A stretch of DNA of 64,000 nucleotides. Source: Micromonospora chokoriensis (GTDB lineage Bacteria; Actinomycetota; Actinomycetes; Mycobacteriales; Micromonosporaceae). The stretch is from assembly GCF_000718555.1 (NCBI RefSeq), contig NZ_JOAN01000010.1, forward strand, positions 1 through 64,000. The letters are read 5' to 3'. The translations under genes were made by a program, and so were the position numbers. Below, piece by piece: positions 45,993-55,944 of this stretch. Positions within the stretch are counted from its first letter, which is position 1. The number at the start of each line of letters is the position of its first letter. Below the pieces are notes generated by a model. The model saw only the letters and a list, made by a program, of their open reading frames with translations, did no database searches and was not told where the DNA came from.

Positions 45993-46586
45993 TCAGACCT
46001 TGTCGCCCAGATTGACCTGGGGCGCCGGAGCGCGCATCCGCCGGAAGGTGATCGACCGCATGACGGCGTAGAGGAAGAGCGAGCCCATCCGCTGGTCGGT
46101 CTTCGGGAAGCGCTCCCGGACCAGCTTGCTGATCTTGCGGCAGATCAACACCGAGTCGACGACCACGCCCAGCGCCAGTGCGCCCCAGAGCACGTTGGAG
46201 ATCAGCCGGACCAACGGTGGCATGGCTGCGTTCGACCCGACCAGCACGATCAGCGCGCCGCCGAAGAACCAGGTGCCGACGGTACGCCGGGAGTCGACCA
46301 CGTTGCGGGCCAGCAGTCGCTCCGGGCCACGGTCGCGTGGGCCGCCCTCGCGGCGGAACTCCGACGCGGCCTCGGCGCGCAGTTGGCGGCGACGCTCCCG
46401 CTCCTCCTCCTTGGTGAGGGGGCGGCTGGGGCCGGCCGGGCGACGGCCGGCGGTCGGCCGCTTGGGCGTCTCCCGACCCTTGGCCGGGGTGTAACCCCGG
46501 GGACGCTCGGCGGTCTCGTCGGGGGTCACCGAGGAGACGGCCTCGTCGACGAGGTCAGTGGACTTGCGGCGAAAGAGCGACGGCAC
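45993..46586 (-). CDS. DUF3043 membrane protein
   Basis: A 197-residue actinobacterial DUF3043 protein. A basic, charged N-terminal half (LTKEEERERRRQLRAEAASEFRREGG) with ARNVVDSRRTVGTWFFGG leads into two transmembrane helices (GGALIVLVGSNAA and NVLWGALALGVVVDSVLI), then a basic tail KLVRERFPKTDQRMGSLFLYAVMRSITFRRMR. Orthologues (Rv2197c) lie beside qcrB; function unknown. The GTG at 46586 follows TACCCT by 6 nt. Confidence 0.9.
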   Translation of the reverse strand: MPSLFRRKSTDLVDEAVSSVTPDETAERPRGYTPAKGRETPKRPTAGRRPAGPSRPLTKEEERERRRQLRAEAASEFRREGGPRDRGPERLLARNVVDSRRTVGTWFFGGALIVLVGSNAAMPPLVRLISNVLWGALALGVVVDSVLICRKISKLVRERFPKTDQRMGSLFLYAVMRSITFRRMRAPAPQVNLGDKV

Positions 46587-46592
46587 GCCGCA

Positions 46593-46598
46593 AGGGTA
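46593..46598 (-). promoter_or_regulatory. putative -10 box of the DUF3043 gene, leaderless start
   Basis: TACCCT, 6 nt before the GTG, no ribosome site. Confidence 0.45.
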
Positions 46599-46639
46599 GC
46601 CAACGGTTAACGCCCGCTGCACATCGCGGTGCAATGCAG

Positions 46640-46677
46640 CGACGGCTTCGGGTCACCGCGGTGACCCGAAGCCGTCG
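46640..46677 (-). terminator. 38-bp perfect palindrome after murA
   Basis: Half-site CGACGGCTTCGGGTCACCG is followed immediately by its exact complement. As RNA it forms a hairpin with the loop inside the symmetric centre, 26 bp beyond the murA stop and 42 bp before the -10 of the next gene. It is probably the murA terminator. Confidence 0.85.
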
Positions 46678-46702
46678 TAACCGACGAGAAGTGTGTCGGG
46701 AG

Positions 46703-48058
46703 TTACGGACGCTCGACGTGCGCGCCCAGGTCGGCGAGCTTCGCCTCGAAGTCCTCGTAGCCCCGGTTGATCAGGTCCACGCCGTACACCCGGGAGGTGC
46801 CCTCGGCCGCGAGTGCCGCGATCAGGTGGCTGAACCCGGCCCGCAGGTCCGGGATGACCAGGTCGGCGGCGTGCAGCTTGCTCGGCCCGGCGATCACCGC
46901 GGAGTGCTTGAAGTTGCGCCGGCCGAAGCGGCACGGGGTGCCGCCGAGGCAGTCCCGGTAGACCTGGATGTTGGCGCCCATCGAGTTGAGCGCCTCGGTG
47001 TAGCCCAGCCGCTGCTCGTAGACCGTCTCGTGGACGATCGACAGGCCGCGAGCCTGGGTGAGCGCCACGACCAGCGGCTGCTGCCAGTCGGTCATGAAGC
47101 CGGGGTGCACGTCGGTCTCCAGCGCCACCGCGTTCAGCTCGCCACCCGGGTGCCAGAAGCGGATACCGCCCTCCTGGCCCGGGTCGCCCAGCTTCGGCGC
47201 GCGGGCGTCGGTGACCTCGTACTCGCCGCCGACCGAGCGGAAGATGTTCAGGAAGGTCATCATGTCGGCCTGCTGCGCGCCGAGCACCTCGACGTGACCA
47301 CGGGTCGCCAGGGCGGCAGCGGCCCAGCTCGCGGCCTCGATCCGGTCCGGAATCGGCCGGTGGGTGTAGCCGTGCAGCTTCGGCACGCCCTGAATCTCGA
47401 TCACCCGGTCGGTGTGGACCTTGATGATCGCGCCCATCTTCTGCAGGATGCAGATCAGGTCGATGATCTCCGGCTCCACCGCGGCGTTGCGCAGCTCGGT
47501 GACGCCCTCGGCCATCACGGCGGTCAGCAGCACCTGCTCGGTGGCGCCCACGCTCGGGTACGGCAGGGAGAACTTGGTGCCGTGCAGCCCGTTCGGCGCG
47601 GACAGGTGCAGACCCTCCGGCCGCTTCTCGACCGTGGCGCCGAACTCCCGCAGCGCCTGAAGGTGGAAGTCGATCGGGCGAGGGCCGATGTGGCAGCCGC
47701 CCAGATCCGGGATGAACGCGTGCCCGAGCCGGTGCAGCAGCGGGCCGCAGAACAGGATCGGAATCCGGCTGGAACCGGCGTGCACGTTGATCTGGTCGGT
47801 GCTGGCGCTCTCCACGTTCGCTGGGTCGAAGACGAGCTCGCCGTCCTCGGCGCCGTCGGTGACCTTGACGCCGTGCAGGCCGAGCAGGCCCCGGACCACC
47901 TCGACGTCACGGATCTTCGGCACGTCGAACAGTCGGCTCGGGCTGTCGCCGAGCAACGCGGCGACCATCGCCTTCGATACCAGGTTCTTCGCGCCGCGCA
48001 CGCGGATCCGCCCTTCGAGCGGAGTGCCTCCATGCACAACCAGGACGTCGTCGGTCAA
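46703..48058 (-). CDS. murA: UDP-N-acetylglucosamine 1-carboxyvinyltransferase
   Basis: MurA adds enolpyruvate from PEP to UDP-GlcNAc, the first committed step of peptidoglycan synthesis. The 451 residues show VRGAKNLVSKAMVAALLG, the catalytic loop LGGCHIGPRPIDFH with Cys122 (the fosfomycin target residue; mycobacteria have Asp) and six-fold EPSP-synthase-type repeats. It starts at TTG 48058, decided by a strong GGAGG seven bases upstream. Streptomycetes carry two MurA paralogues, so another copy may exist. Confidence 0.93.
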   Translation of the reverse strand: MTDDVLVVHGGTPLEGRIRVRGAKNLVSKAMVAALLGDSPSRLFDVPKIRDVEVVRGLLGLHGVKVTDGAEDGELVFDPANVESASTDQINVHAGSSRIPILFCGPLLHRLGHAFIPDLGGCHIGPRPIDFHLQALREFGATVEKRPEGLHLSAPNGLHGTKFSLPYPSVGATEQVLLTAVMAEGVTELRNAAVEPEIIDLICILQKMGAIIKVHTDRVIEIQGVPKLHGYTHRPIPDRIEAASWAAAALATRGHVEVLGAQQADMMTFLNIFRSVGGEYEVTDARAPKLGDPGQEGGIRFWHPGGELNAVALETDVHPGFMTDWQQPLVVALTQARGLSIVHETVYEQRLGYTEALNSMGANIQVYRDCLGGTPCRFGRRNFKHSAVIAGPSKLHAADLVIPDLRAGFSHLIAALAAEGTSRVYGVDLINRGYEDFEAKLADLGAHVERP

Positions 48059-48270
48059 CGCAACCTCCAGCGCGTCGGTGCTGCCGTGTTGATGGTGGGG
48101 CGCCTGAGCTTTCTCGCTACCCCGGATGCGGCCATATCGAAACGGCCCGCGTGTGTCGTCGCTTGGGCAGCATAGCCCTCGGTGACGAAAAAGGACTCGG
48201 TCACATCGGCGTGTGTGCCATTAATCGGTGATCCGGCACTTTTGCGTACCAAGAGCGCTACAGAACGTGA

Positions 48271-49470
48271 TCAGGACACTGTCGGCGGCGGAGTGTCCGC
48301 GCCAGGCAGGGCGAGCATCTGGTCCAGCGCGACCCGGGCGTGATGCGCGGTGTCGGCGTCCACCGTGATCTGGTTGACGACCCGGCCCGCGACCAGCTCT
48401 TCCAGGGCCCAGACCAGGTGCGGCAGATCGATCCGGTTCATCGTCGAGCAGTAGCAGACGGCCTTGTCCAGGAACATGATCTGCTTGTCCGGGTGTGCGA
48501 GCGCGAGCCGGCGGACGAGGTTCAGCTCGGTGCCGAGCGCCCACGCCGAACCGGCCGGAGCCGCCTCGATCGTCTTGATGATGTATTCGGTCGAGCCGAC
48601 GTAGTCGGAGGCCGTGACGACCTCGTGTCGGCACTCCGGGTGGACCAGGACGTTTACCCCGGGCACCCGCTCCCGTACGTCGTTGACGCTGTCCAGCGTG
48701 AATCGGCCGTGCACCGAGCAGTGCCCCCGCCAGAGGATCATCTTGGCGTCCCGCAGCTGCTCCGGGGTGAGCCCGCCACCGGGCTTGTGCGGGTCGTAGA
48801 GCACGCAGTCGTCAAGCGACAGGCCCATCTCCAGCACCGCGGTGTTGCGGCCCAGGTGCTGATCCGGCAGGAAGAGCACCTTCGAGCCCTGCTCGAAGGC
48901 CCAGTCCAGGGCGCGCTTGGCGTTGGACGAGGTGCAGACCACGCCGCCGTTGCGGCCGACGAAGCCCTTGATGTCGGCCGAGGAGTTCATGTACGTCACC
49001 GGCACGGTCTCGCCGGCGATGCCCAACTCGGTCAGGGTGTCCCAGGTGGCCTCGACCTGGCCCAGGACCGCCATGTCCGCCATCGAGCAGCCCGCCGCGA
49101 GGTCGGGCAGGATCACCCGCTGGGTGTCGGTGGTGAGGATGTCGGCGCTCTCGGCCATGAAGTGCACGCCGCAGAAGACGATGTACTCCGCGTCCGGGCG
49201 GGCCGCGGCCTCCCGGGCCAGCTTGAACGAGTCGCCGGTCACGTCGGCGAACTGGATCACCTCGTCGCGCTGGTAGTGGTGCCCCAGCACGAAGACCTTG
49301 CTGCCCAGCTTCGCCTTCGCGGCAGTGGCGCGGGCCACCAGATCGGGATCGCTGGGCGCCGGCAGGTCGCCCGGACACTCGACGCCGCGCTCGGTGTCGG
49401 GGTCGCTGCCCCGGCCGAGCAGCAGCAGAGCCGTCGCCGTGTTGGAGGGTTCCACCCAGGTCGAAGTCAC
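48271..49470 (-). CDS. nadA: quinolinate synthase
   Basis: NadA condenses iminoaspartate with dihydroxyacetone phosphate on a 4Fe-4S cluster in de novo NAD synthesis. The 399 residues contain LGHHYQRDEVIQFAD, FCGVHFMAESADIL, the VCTSSNAKRALDWAF region and DKAVCYCSTMNRIDL, with Cys residues able to hold the cluster. The GTG at 49470 is used because an upstream extension is Arg-rich and unlike homologues. nadB and nadC are not in the window. Confidence 0.95.
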   Translation of the reverse strand: MTSTWVEPSNTATALLLLGRGSDPDTERGVECPGDLPAPSDPDLVARATAAKAKLGSKVFVLGHHYQRDEVIQFADVTGDSFKLAREAAARPDAEYIVFCGVHFMAESADILTTDTQRVILPDLAAGCSMADMAVLGQVEATWDTLTELGIAGETVPVTYMNSSADIKGFVGRNGGVVCTSSNAKRALDWAFEQGSKVLFLPDQHLGRNTAVLEMGLSLDDCVLYDPHKPGGGLTPEQLRDAKMILWRGHCSVHGRFTLDSVNDVRERVPGVNVLVHPECRHEVVTASDYVGSTEYIIKTIEAAPAGSAWALGTELNLVRRLALAHPDKQIMFLDKAVCYCSTMNRIDLPHLVWALEELVAGRVVNQITVDADTAHHARVALDQMLALPGADTPPPTVS

Positions 49471-49538
49471 GTAGCCAATGGTCCCACAGCGCGAGCGCGA
49501 CGCAGCTCCGCTCGGTGTGGGCTGCCACACTGCTCGGC

Positions 49539-50678
49539 ATGCGCGTGCTGCTCTGCCCGGACAAGTTCGCCGGCACCCTGTCCGCACCGGAGGTGGCCGC
49601 CGCGGTCGCCACCGGTTGGCGCACCGTCACCAGCGCAGACGAGCTGCTGATCCGGCCGCTCGCCGACGGTGGCCCGGGCTTCGTGGAGGTGCTCGCCGAG
49701 GCCCTCGGCGGCCGGCGGGTGCCGGTGTCGACGGTCGATCCGCTGGGCCGACCGGCGGCCGGTGAGATCCTGCTCACCGCCGACGGCGCGACCGCCTACC
49801 TGGAGAGCGCCCAGGCGTGCGGCCTGCACCTGCTCTCCGAGGCCGAGCGCGACCCGAAGACCACCACCTCGTACGGGCTGGGTTTGCTGGTGGCCGCCGC
49901 GGTGGAGAGCGGTGCCCGCACGGTGGTGATCGGGCTGGGCGGCTCCGGGACCAACGACGCCGGTGCCGGAATGCTCGCCGCGCTGGGCGTGACCCCACTC
50001 GACGGCACTGGTGCCGCGCTGCCGTACGGCGGGGCGGCGTTGGCCCTGGTCGACGCCCTCGACGGCGCGCCTCGGCTGCGCGGTGCCCGGCTGGTCGCGG
50101 CCACCGACGTGGACAACCCCCTGCTCGGCCTGCACGGCGCGAGCAACGTGTTCGGCCCGCAGAAGGGCGCCGACCGCGCTGACGTGCTGCTGCTCGACGC
50201 CGCCCTGGAGCGCTTCGCGGCGGTGCTGGAACGGGACCTGGCCGGCTGCCCGACCGGGCTCGGCGCGCTGCCCGCAGGCGGGGCCGCCGGCGGCATCGGC
50301 GCGGCGCTGCTCGCCCTGGGTGGGGAGTGCGAGTCGGGGATCGGTCTGGTGACCCGGGCCACCCGACTCGACGCCGCGCTGGACACCGTCGACCTGGTGA
50401 TCACCGGTGAGGGGTCGTTCGACCACCAGTCGCTGCGTGGCAAGGTCGTCGCCGGGGTGGCCGGCGCTGCCCGTGACCGGGGAGTCCCCTGCGTGGTGGT
50501 GGCCGGGCAGGTGAGCACCGGCCGGCGGGAGGCTGCCTCGGCGGGGGTGACCGACGCGTACAGCCTGGTCGAGCACTTCGGCGGCGAGGAGGGCGGCGGG
50601 CTCGACGCCGCGCTGAGCCGGCCCGCTGCGGGGCTGCGTGACCTGGGCGCCCGGCTGGCCCGGCAGTGGAGCCGCTGA
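49539..50678 (+). CDS. glycerate kinase (GarK/GlxK type 1)
   Basis: A 379-residue type-1 glycerate kinase: MRVLLCPDKFAGTLSAPEVAAA start, RPLADGGPGFVEVLAEALGG, GLGGSGTNDAGAGMLAALG, ATDVDNPLLGLHGASNVFGPQKGA and ITGEGSFDHQSLRGKVVAGVA. It phosphorylates D-glycerate to 2-phosphoglycerate. It matches Rv2205c in gene order. Short SD-free upstream gap (68 bp) shared with divergent nadA. Confidence 0.93.
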   Translation: MRVLLCPDKFAGTLSAPEVAAAVATGWRTVTSADELLIRPLADGGPGFVEVLAEALGGRRVPVSTVDPLGRPAAGEILLTADGATAYLESAQACGLHLLSEAERDPKTTTSYGLGLLVAAAVESGARTVVIGLGGSGTNDAGAGMLAALGVTPLDGTGAALPYGGAALALVDALDGAPRLRGARLVAATDVDNPLLGLHGASNVFGPQKGADRADVLLLDAALERFAAVLERDLAGCPTGLGALPAGGAAGGIGAALLALGGECESGIGLVTRATRLDAALDTVDLVITGEGSFDHQSLRGKVVAGVAGAARDRGVPCVVVAGQVSTGRREAASAGVTDAYSLVEHFGGEEGGGLDAALSRPAAGLRDLGARLARQWSR

Positions 50679-50859
50679 GCGTCTCGTCCGCGCGGTCGGC
50701 CCCGTCAGGACCGGGTCGACCTGCGGCGGGGGTCACGCCACGCGGGTGCGCCCGGCCGAGGCGGCGTACGATCGGCTGAGGACCACTACCGGGAATCACT
50801 GGACGGCGCGCGACGTTAGCCAGTGCGTCCGGACCCAAACCGCGCAGGGAGACTTCCAC

Positions 50860-51228
50860 GTGACCACGCCAGCGCAGACCGAGTCGACCGAGGCCCAGGC
50901 CCCTACTTCCGTCGTCCTCACCGACGTCGCGGCGCAGAAGGTCAAGGCCCTGATCGAGCAGGAGGGCCGCGACGACCTGCGGCTCCGCGTCGCCGTGCAG
51001 CCGGGCGGCTGCTCCGGCCTGCGGTACCAGCTCTTCTTCGACGAGCGTTCGCTCGACGGTGATGTTGTGACCGATTTCGGTGGTGTCGAGGTCGTCGTCG
51101 ACCGGATGAGCGCCCCGTACCTTTCCGGCGCGACGATCGACTTCGCCGACCGGATCGACGCCCAGGGCTTCACCATCGACAACCCCAACGCGGGCAGCTC
51201 CTGCGCCTGCGGTGACTCGTTCAACTGA
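50860..51228 (+). CDS. erpA: IscA/ErpA-type iron-sulfur carrier
   Basis: An A-type carrier of 122 residues that delivers Fe-S clusters to apoproteins. The conserved cysteines are Cys51 (QPGGCSGLRYQ) and Cys115/Cys117 (SSCACGDSF). The GTG at 50860 has AGGGAGA. TACGAT at 50767 may be its -10. Potential clients in the window include LipA, NadA and the Rieske protein; the cysteine desulfurase 2 kb away could supply sulfur. Followed by a strong terminator. Confidence 0.93.
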   Translation: MTTPAQTESTEAQAPTSVVLTDVAAQKVKALIEQEGRDDLRLRVAVQPGGCSGLRYQLFFDERSLDGDVVTDFGGVEVVVDRMSAPYLSGATIDFADRIDAQGFTIDNPNAGSSCACGDSFN

Positions 51229-51249
51229 GTCACACCACACAGACCAGCG

Positions 51250-51283
51250 ACGATGGGGCCGTTCTCCGGGACGGCCCCATCGT
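51250..51283 (+). terminator. erpA terminator
   Basis: Perfect 13-bp arms ACGATGGGGCCGT / ACGGCCCCATCGT with an 8-nt loop, 21 bp after the erpA stop. Confidence 0.9.
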
Positions 51284-51393
51284 CGTGCCGGTCACAGTGG
51301 CAACGGTCTCTACGTGGTCGGCGAAAGGTGGCCGTGGCGGGCTGGTTGCCGTTGTCCGACCGAGCGGTGACCATTGGGTTGCCGTGCCGGTAG

Positions 51394-52407
<1,014 letters not shown>

Positions 52408-52425
52408 CCCCCGCCCCGCCCTCGG

Positions 52426-52495
52426 CGATCTTGCACTTTCTGTCGCCGTTTCGCGGCTTCTGCGCACCTTTGTCACCGCAGAAACTGCAAGATCG
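52426..52495. repeat. 70-bp palindromic repeat, copy 3
   Basis: The ends are CGATCTTGCACTTTCTG and CAGAAACTGCAAGATCG; 17-bp arms with one mismatch. Exactly the length of the copies at 10007 and 23019. It lies between the convergent adoK and tusA genes, 18 bp after the adoK stop. Confidence 0.9.
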
Positions 52496-52522
52496 CCGGG
52501 GGACGGGCGGGGTGGGGTCGGG

Positions 52523-52756
52523 TTAGTGGGTGCGGCGGACGTCGTAGGCCGGGCCTTCGGGGCCGTTGACGGACCCCAGGTACTCGTGGCCGCGCATCCG
52601 GCACCAGGCGGGAATGTCGACCGCCGCGGCCGGGTCGTCGGCCAGCACCCGGACCACCGTGCCGACCGGCACTTCCGGCATCCGTCGCGCCGCCGCGATC
52701 ACGGGCAGCGGACAGCGCTGCCCCCGGCAGTCGATCACCTCGTCCGGCATCGTCAC
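52523..52756 (-). CDS. TusA-family sulfurtransferase
   Basis: A 77-residue TusA-like sulfur carrier: Cys10 and active-site Cys15 in IDCRGQRCPLPVI (CPxP motif). TusA proteins receive persulfide sulfur from cysteine desulfurases for tRNA thiolation, molybdenum cofactor or other sinks. The GTG at 52756 overlaps the desulfurase stop by 4 bp (GTGA); an ATG at 52750 is also usable. The coupling supports a donor-acceptor pair. Confidence 0.9.
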   Translation of the reverse strand: MTMPDEVIDCRGQRCPLPVIAAARRMPEVPVGTVVRVLADDPAAAVDIPAWCRMRGHEYLGSVNGPEGPAYDVRRTH

Positions 52757-53904
52757 AGCCCCACCACCCCGGCCTCGGCGCGCAGCCCGGCGACGATGCC
52801 CGGCAACTCGGTCAGGAATCGCTCCACGTCCGCCTCGGTCGTCTCCCGGTGCAGGCTGACCCGCACGTTGCCGTGCGAGAGCACCCCCATCGCCTCCAGC
52901 ACGTGCGACGGACGCAGCGTGGACGAGGTGCAGGACGAGCCCGACGACACGGCGAAGCCCCGCCGATCCAGCGCGTGCAGCAACGCCTCCCCGTCGACGT
53001 ACAGGCAGGAGAAGGTGACCAGGTGGGGGAGCCGGAGCACCGGGTCGCCGACCACCTCCACGTCAGGCACCTCCGCCGCGACCCGTGCCCGGATCCGGTC
53101 CACCAGCGGCTCCAGCCGGCTGGCCTCAGCGGCCGCGTCGGCCGCCGCCGCCCGCAGGCTCGCCGCCGCCGCCACGACCGCCGGCAGGTTCACCACCCCG
53201 GGGGTACGTCCGCTCTCCCGCTCGTCCGCCGGCCAGGGTGACTCCCAGCGAGTGCCCTTGCGGACCGCCAGCACCCCCACGCCGGGAGGCCCGCCCCACT
53301 TGTGGGCGCTCGCCGTGAGCACCGACCAGCCGGCCGGCAGCGGCACCCGGCCCACCGACTGCGCGGCGTCCACGTACAGCGGCACCCCCACGTCGGCGCA
53401 CGCGCTGGCCGCCTCGGCGACCGGCTGCACGGTACCCACCTCGTGGCTGGCGGTGATCAACGCCGCCAGCGCGACCCCCGGAGCCCGAACGGCGGTCGAC
53501 CAGGCGGTCAGGTCCAGCCGGCCCGACCGGTCGACCGGCACCGCCGTGGCGGTGCCGCCCCCCGCGACGTGTCGCTCTGCCGCATGCAGCACCGCCGAGT
53601 GCTCGATCGCCGAGTGCACAAGCGTCGACCCGACCCGGCGTCGCCCCGCCAGCCCTCCGAGCACCGCGCCGTGGGCTGCGGTCGTACCGCTGGGGGTGAA
53701 GGACACCTCGTCAGCGCGGACACCGAGCGTCAGCGCGGTGGCCTCGCGGGCGGCGTCGAGCAGTTGCCGAGCCCGGCGGGCCTGCGTGTAGAGCTTGCCC
53801 GGATCGGCCCAGCCGTCGTCGAGCGCGGCCAGCAGCGCCTGCCGCGCGACCGGATGCATTGGCGCGGCGGTAGCCGCGTCCAGGTAGACCGGGGATGCGC
53901 TCAC
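52753..53904 (-). CDS. cysteine desulfurase (NifS/IscS class)
   Basis: A PLP aminotransferase-fold enzyme of 383 residues that strips sulfur from cysteine. PLP Lys202 lies in TASAHKWGGPPGVG, SHEVGTVQP binds the cofactor, and the mobile Cys325 is in SSGSSCTSSTLRPSHVL, a group I type loop. The GTG at 53904 places VYLDAATAAPMHP at the start as usual. TACCGT lies 8 nt upstream. Directly coupled to tusA. Divergent from ctaC. Confidence 0.9.
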   Translation of the reverse strand: MSASPVYLDAATAAPMHPVARQALLAALDDGWADPGKLYTQARRARQLLDAAREATALTLGVRADEVSFTPSGTTAAHGAVLGGLAGRRRVGSTLVHSAIEHSAVLHAAERHVAGGGTATAVPVDRSGRLDLTAWSTAVRAPGVALAALITASHEVGTVQPVAEAASACADVGVPLYVDAAQSVGRVPLPAGWSVLTASAHKWGGPPGVGVLAVRKGTRWESPWPADERESGRTPGVVNLPAVVAAAASLRAAAADAAAEASRLEPLVDRIRARVAAEVPDVEVVGDPVLRLPHLVTFSCLYVDGEALLHALDRRGFAVSSGSSCTSSTLRPSHVLEAMGVLSHGNVRVSLHRETTEADVERFLTELPGIVAGLRAEAGVVGL

Positions 53905-54075
53905 AGGTAAAGACGGTATCGCGGCGGTATGGCTAGGAAGCCCCCGATGGGGGGTGGACAGCGACCCCACCACGGTCGAGTCCGTCATGGTCGAGTAATC
54001 TGCGACCGTCGGTGACGCCTTTGCCGCCGGTGCTGACGAAAGACGCACGGCGGCGCGCTAGGGAGGCAGGACCAG

Positions 54076-55047
54076 GTGGTCGCAAGGAGTTCGGAGGTAC
54101 GGCCGTCGGCCGTACGGCACAGCGCTTCCCCGGGGGTTGGTGAACGCCGGGGGCGTGGTGCTGGTCGGTTGGCCGGGCTCGGTCTCGGTGGCGTGGCGCT
54201 GCTGGTCCTGCTCACGGGCTGTGACGTGGGTCAGACGTTCCACGGCTTCGGCTGGCCGCAGGGCGGCATCTCGCCGGAGTCCAAGCGGATGTACGACCTG
54301 TGGATCGCCTCCTGCATCGCCGCGCTCGCGGTCGGCGTCTTCGTGTGGGGCCTGATCTTCTGGTGCGTCGTGCGCTACCGCAAGCGTGGCAACGCGCTGC
54401 CGGTGCAGACCCGCTACAACATGCCGATGGAGTTCCTCTACACCATCGCGCCGATCCTGATCGTCTCCGTGCTCTTCTACTACACGGCGATCGTGCAGAC
54501 CGACGTCGACAAGCTGTCGAAGAACCCGGACGTCACGGTCGAGGTCGTCGCGTTCAAGTGGAACTGGCAGTTCAACTACCGCGACGGCCAGGGCACGGAA
54601 GCCCGCACCACCGCGTCGACGCTCGGCAGCAGCGAGGTCATCCCGGTGCTGGTGCTGCCGACCAACCGGTCCATCCGGTTCGAGGAGACCAGCCGCGACG
54701 TCATCCACTCGTTCTGGGTGCCGGAGCTGCTGTTCAAGCGGGACGTCATGCCGGGCAAGATCCGCAACGTGTTCGAGGTCTCCAGCCTGGACGCCGAGGG
54801 TGCCTACGTCGGGCGCTGCGCCGAGCTGTGCGGCAGCTACCACGCGTTCATGAACTTCGAGCTGCGGGTGGTCTCGCCGGAGAAGTACGACCAGTTCCTG
54901 GCGGCCAAGCAGAGCGGCAAGTCCACCCAGGACGCGCTGACCGCGATCGGTGAGCAGCCGTACGCGCAGACCACGCAGCCGTTCGACACCCGGCGTACGC
55001 AGGACAACTTCAACCCGGACAAAGTTCCGGCCCGCACCGGAAGCTGA
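54076..55047 (+). CDS. ctaC: cytochrome c oxidase subunit II
   Basis: The CuA-bearing subunit of aa3 oxidase, 323 residues. A lipoprotein-type signal ends at LLTGCD (Cys49). Two helices follow (about 75-97 and 116-135), then the cupredoxin domain with FKWNWQF, HSFWVPE and the CuA loop CAELCGSYHAFMNF. A GTG start follows GGAGGCAGG. ctaF follows after 9 bp; ctaD is not in the window. Confidence 0.96.
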   Translation: MVARSSEVRPSAVRHSASPGVGERRGRGAGRLAGLGLGGVALLVLLTGCDVGQTFHGFGWPQGGISPESKRMYDLWIASCIAALAVGVFVWGLIFWCVVRYRKRGNALPVQTRYNMPMEFLYTIAPILIVSVLFYYTAIVQTDVDKLSKNPDVTVEVVAFKWNWQFNYRDGQGTEARTTASTLGSSEVIPVLVLPTNRSIRFEETSRDVIHSFWVPELLFKRDVMPGKIRNVFEVSSLDAEGAYVGRCAELCGSYHAFMNFELRVVSPEKYDQFLAAKQSGKSTQDALTAIGEQPYAQTTQPFDTRRTQDNFNPDKVPARTGS

Positions 55048-55056
55048 GGCAGCGGC

Positions 55057-55482
55057 ATGAAGACCGAGTGGCGTATCTTCCTGATCATCGCCGGGTTCCT
55101 CTTCGGTGCCACCATCCTCTACGGCGCCTGGACCAACGGTGAGTCGGGCGGCGTCGAGTGGGTCGGCACCGTCGCCCTGCTGCTGTCGTTCCTGCTCTGC
55201 TCGATGTGCGGTGGCTTCTTCTGGTTCGTCTCCCGCCGCATCGACCTGCGTCCGGAAGACCGCCCGGACGCCGAGATCGCCGACGGCGCTGGCGAGGTCG
55301 GCTTCTTCAGCCCGGGCAGCTACTGGCCGTTCGGTCTGGCGCTGGCCGCCGCGATCGCCGCGCTCGGCCTGGTGTTCTGGCAGTACTGGCTGATCGGCGG
55401 TGGCCTGCTGGCCGTTATCTTCGCCGCCTGCGGGCTGCTGTTCGAGTACTACAGCGGCACCCGGCGTACCGCCGAGCACTGA
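55057..55482 (+). CDS. ctaF: cytochrome c oxidase subunit IV
   Basis: A 141-residue actinobacterial CtaF: MKTEWRIFLIIAGFLFGATILYGAW start and four transmembrane helices, with the acidic loop RRIDLRPEDRPDAEIADGAGEVGFFSPGSYWPF typical for the family. It completes the minimal actinobacterial aa3 oxidase and lies directly after ctaC, followed by a terminator. Confidence 0.95.
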   Translation: MKTEWRIFLIIAGFLFGATILYGAWTNGESGGVEWVGTVALLLSFLLCSMCGGFFWFVSRRIDLRPEDRPDAEIADGAGEVGFFSPGSYWPFGLALAAAIAALGLVFWQYWLIGGGLLAVIFAACGLLFEYYSGTRRTAEH

Positions 55483-55517
55483 CCCACCCGGTCGCCATCG
55501 CGACCGACCCAGCACGA

Positions 55518-55554
55518 CGAAGGCCCGTTCCCCGAGTAGGGGAGCGGGCCTTCG
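55518..55554 (+). terminator. ctaCF terminator
   Basis: 16-bp arms CGAAGGCCCGTTCCCC / GGGGAGCGGGCCTTCG with one G-U pair and a 5-nt loop, 36 bp after ctaF. Confidence 0.9.
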
Positions 55555-55679
55555 GTCATGCTCGACGCCGGATCGGCGGGCGGGCGGACGGCGCGTCAGC
55601 GGGTAGGCGTCGCGGTCGGGCCGCGCGGTGCGTGCTGCGGTTTAGGCGGCGCGGTGCGCATCGCGGGTTGGCCGCGCGG

Positions 55680-55877
55680 TCAGGCCGCGCGGCGGGCGGC
55701 CTGACCGCGGGCGGTCAGCCGGGTGACCGGGACGGCGAACGCGCTGACCAGCATGGCGGAGCCGCAGTCGGTGCAGATCAGCTCGGGACAGTCGGCGCCA
55801 TGACCGTCGACGCAGGGCGGTGCGTCGAACAGCGCCGTGCCCTCGCAGACGTCGCAGTAGAGCTCGCGGTGCGACAC
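55680..55877 (-). CDS. small zinc-ribbon-like protein
   Basis: A 65-residue protein rich in potential metal ligands: Cys8/Cys11 (CDVC), Cys22, His26, Cys30, Cys35/Cys38 (CTDC). The spacing suggests one or two zinc sites. The tail is basic. The GTG start has AGAGGAG. I know no function; possibly a regulator or a metal-storage or adaptor protein. A palindrome at 55945-55962, 68 bp upstream, may be its operator. Confidence 0.75.
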   Translation of the reverse strand: MSHRELYCDVCEGTALFDAPPCVDGHGADCPELICTDCGSAMLVSAFAVPVTRLTARGQAARRAA

Positions 55878-55944
55878 GGGCGTCTCCTCTCGGACCAGGC
55901 GAACCGCCCCCGGATGCGACAGCGACGCACGGACGGAAGCGGAG

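Noticed and set aside
46703..48058. MurA with Asp in place of the catalytic Cys (fosfomycin-resistant type)
   Set aside because: The loop reads LGGCHIGPRP, so Cys is present.
48059..48270. Small protein gene between murA and nadA
   Set aside because: A 65-codon minus-strand frame exists but its end overlaps the murA regulatory region, with no ribosome site or family resemblance.
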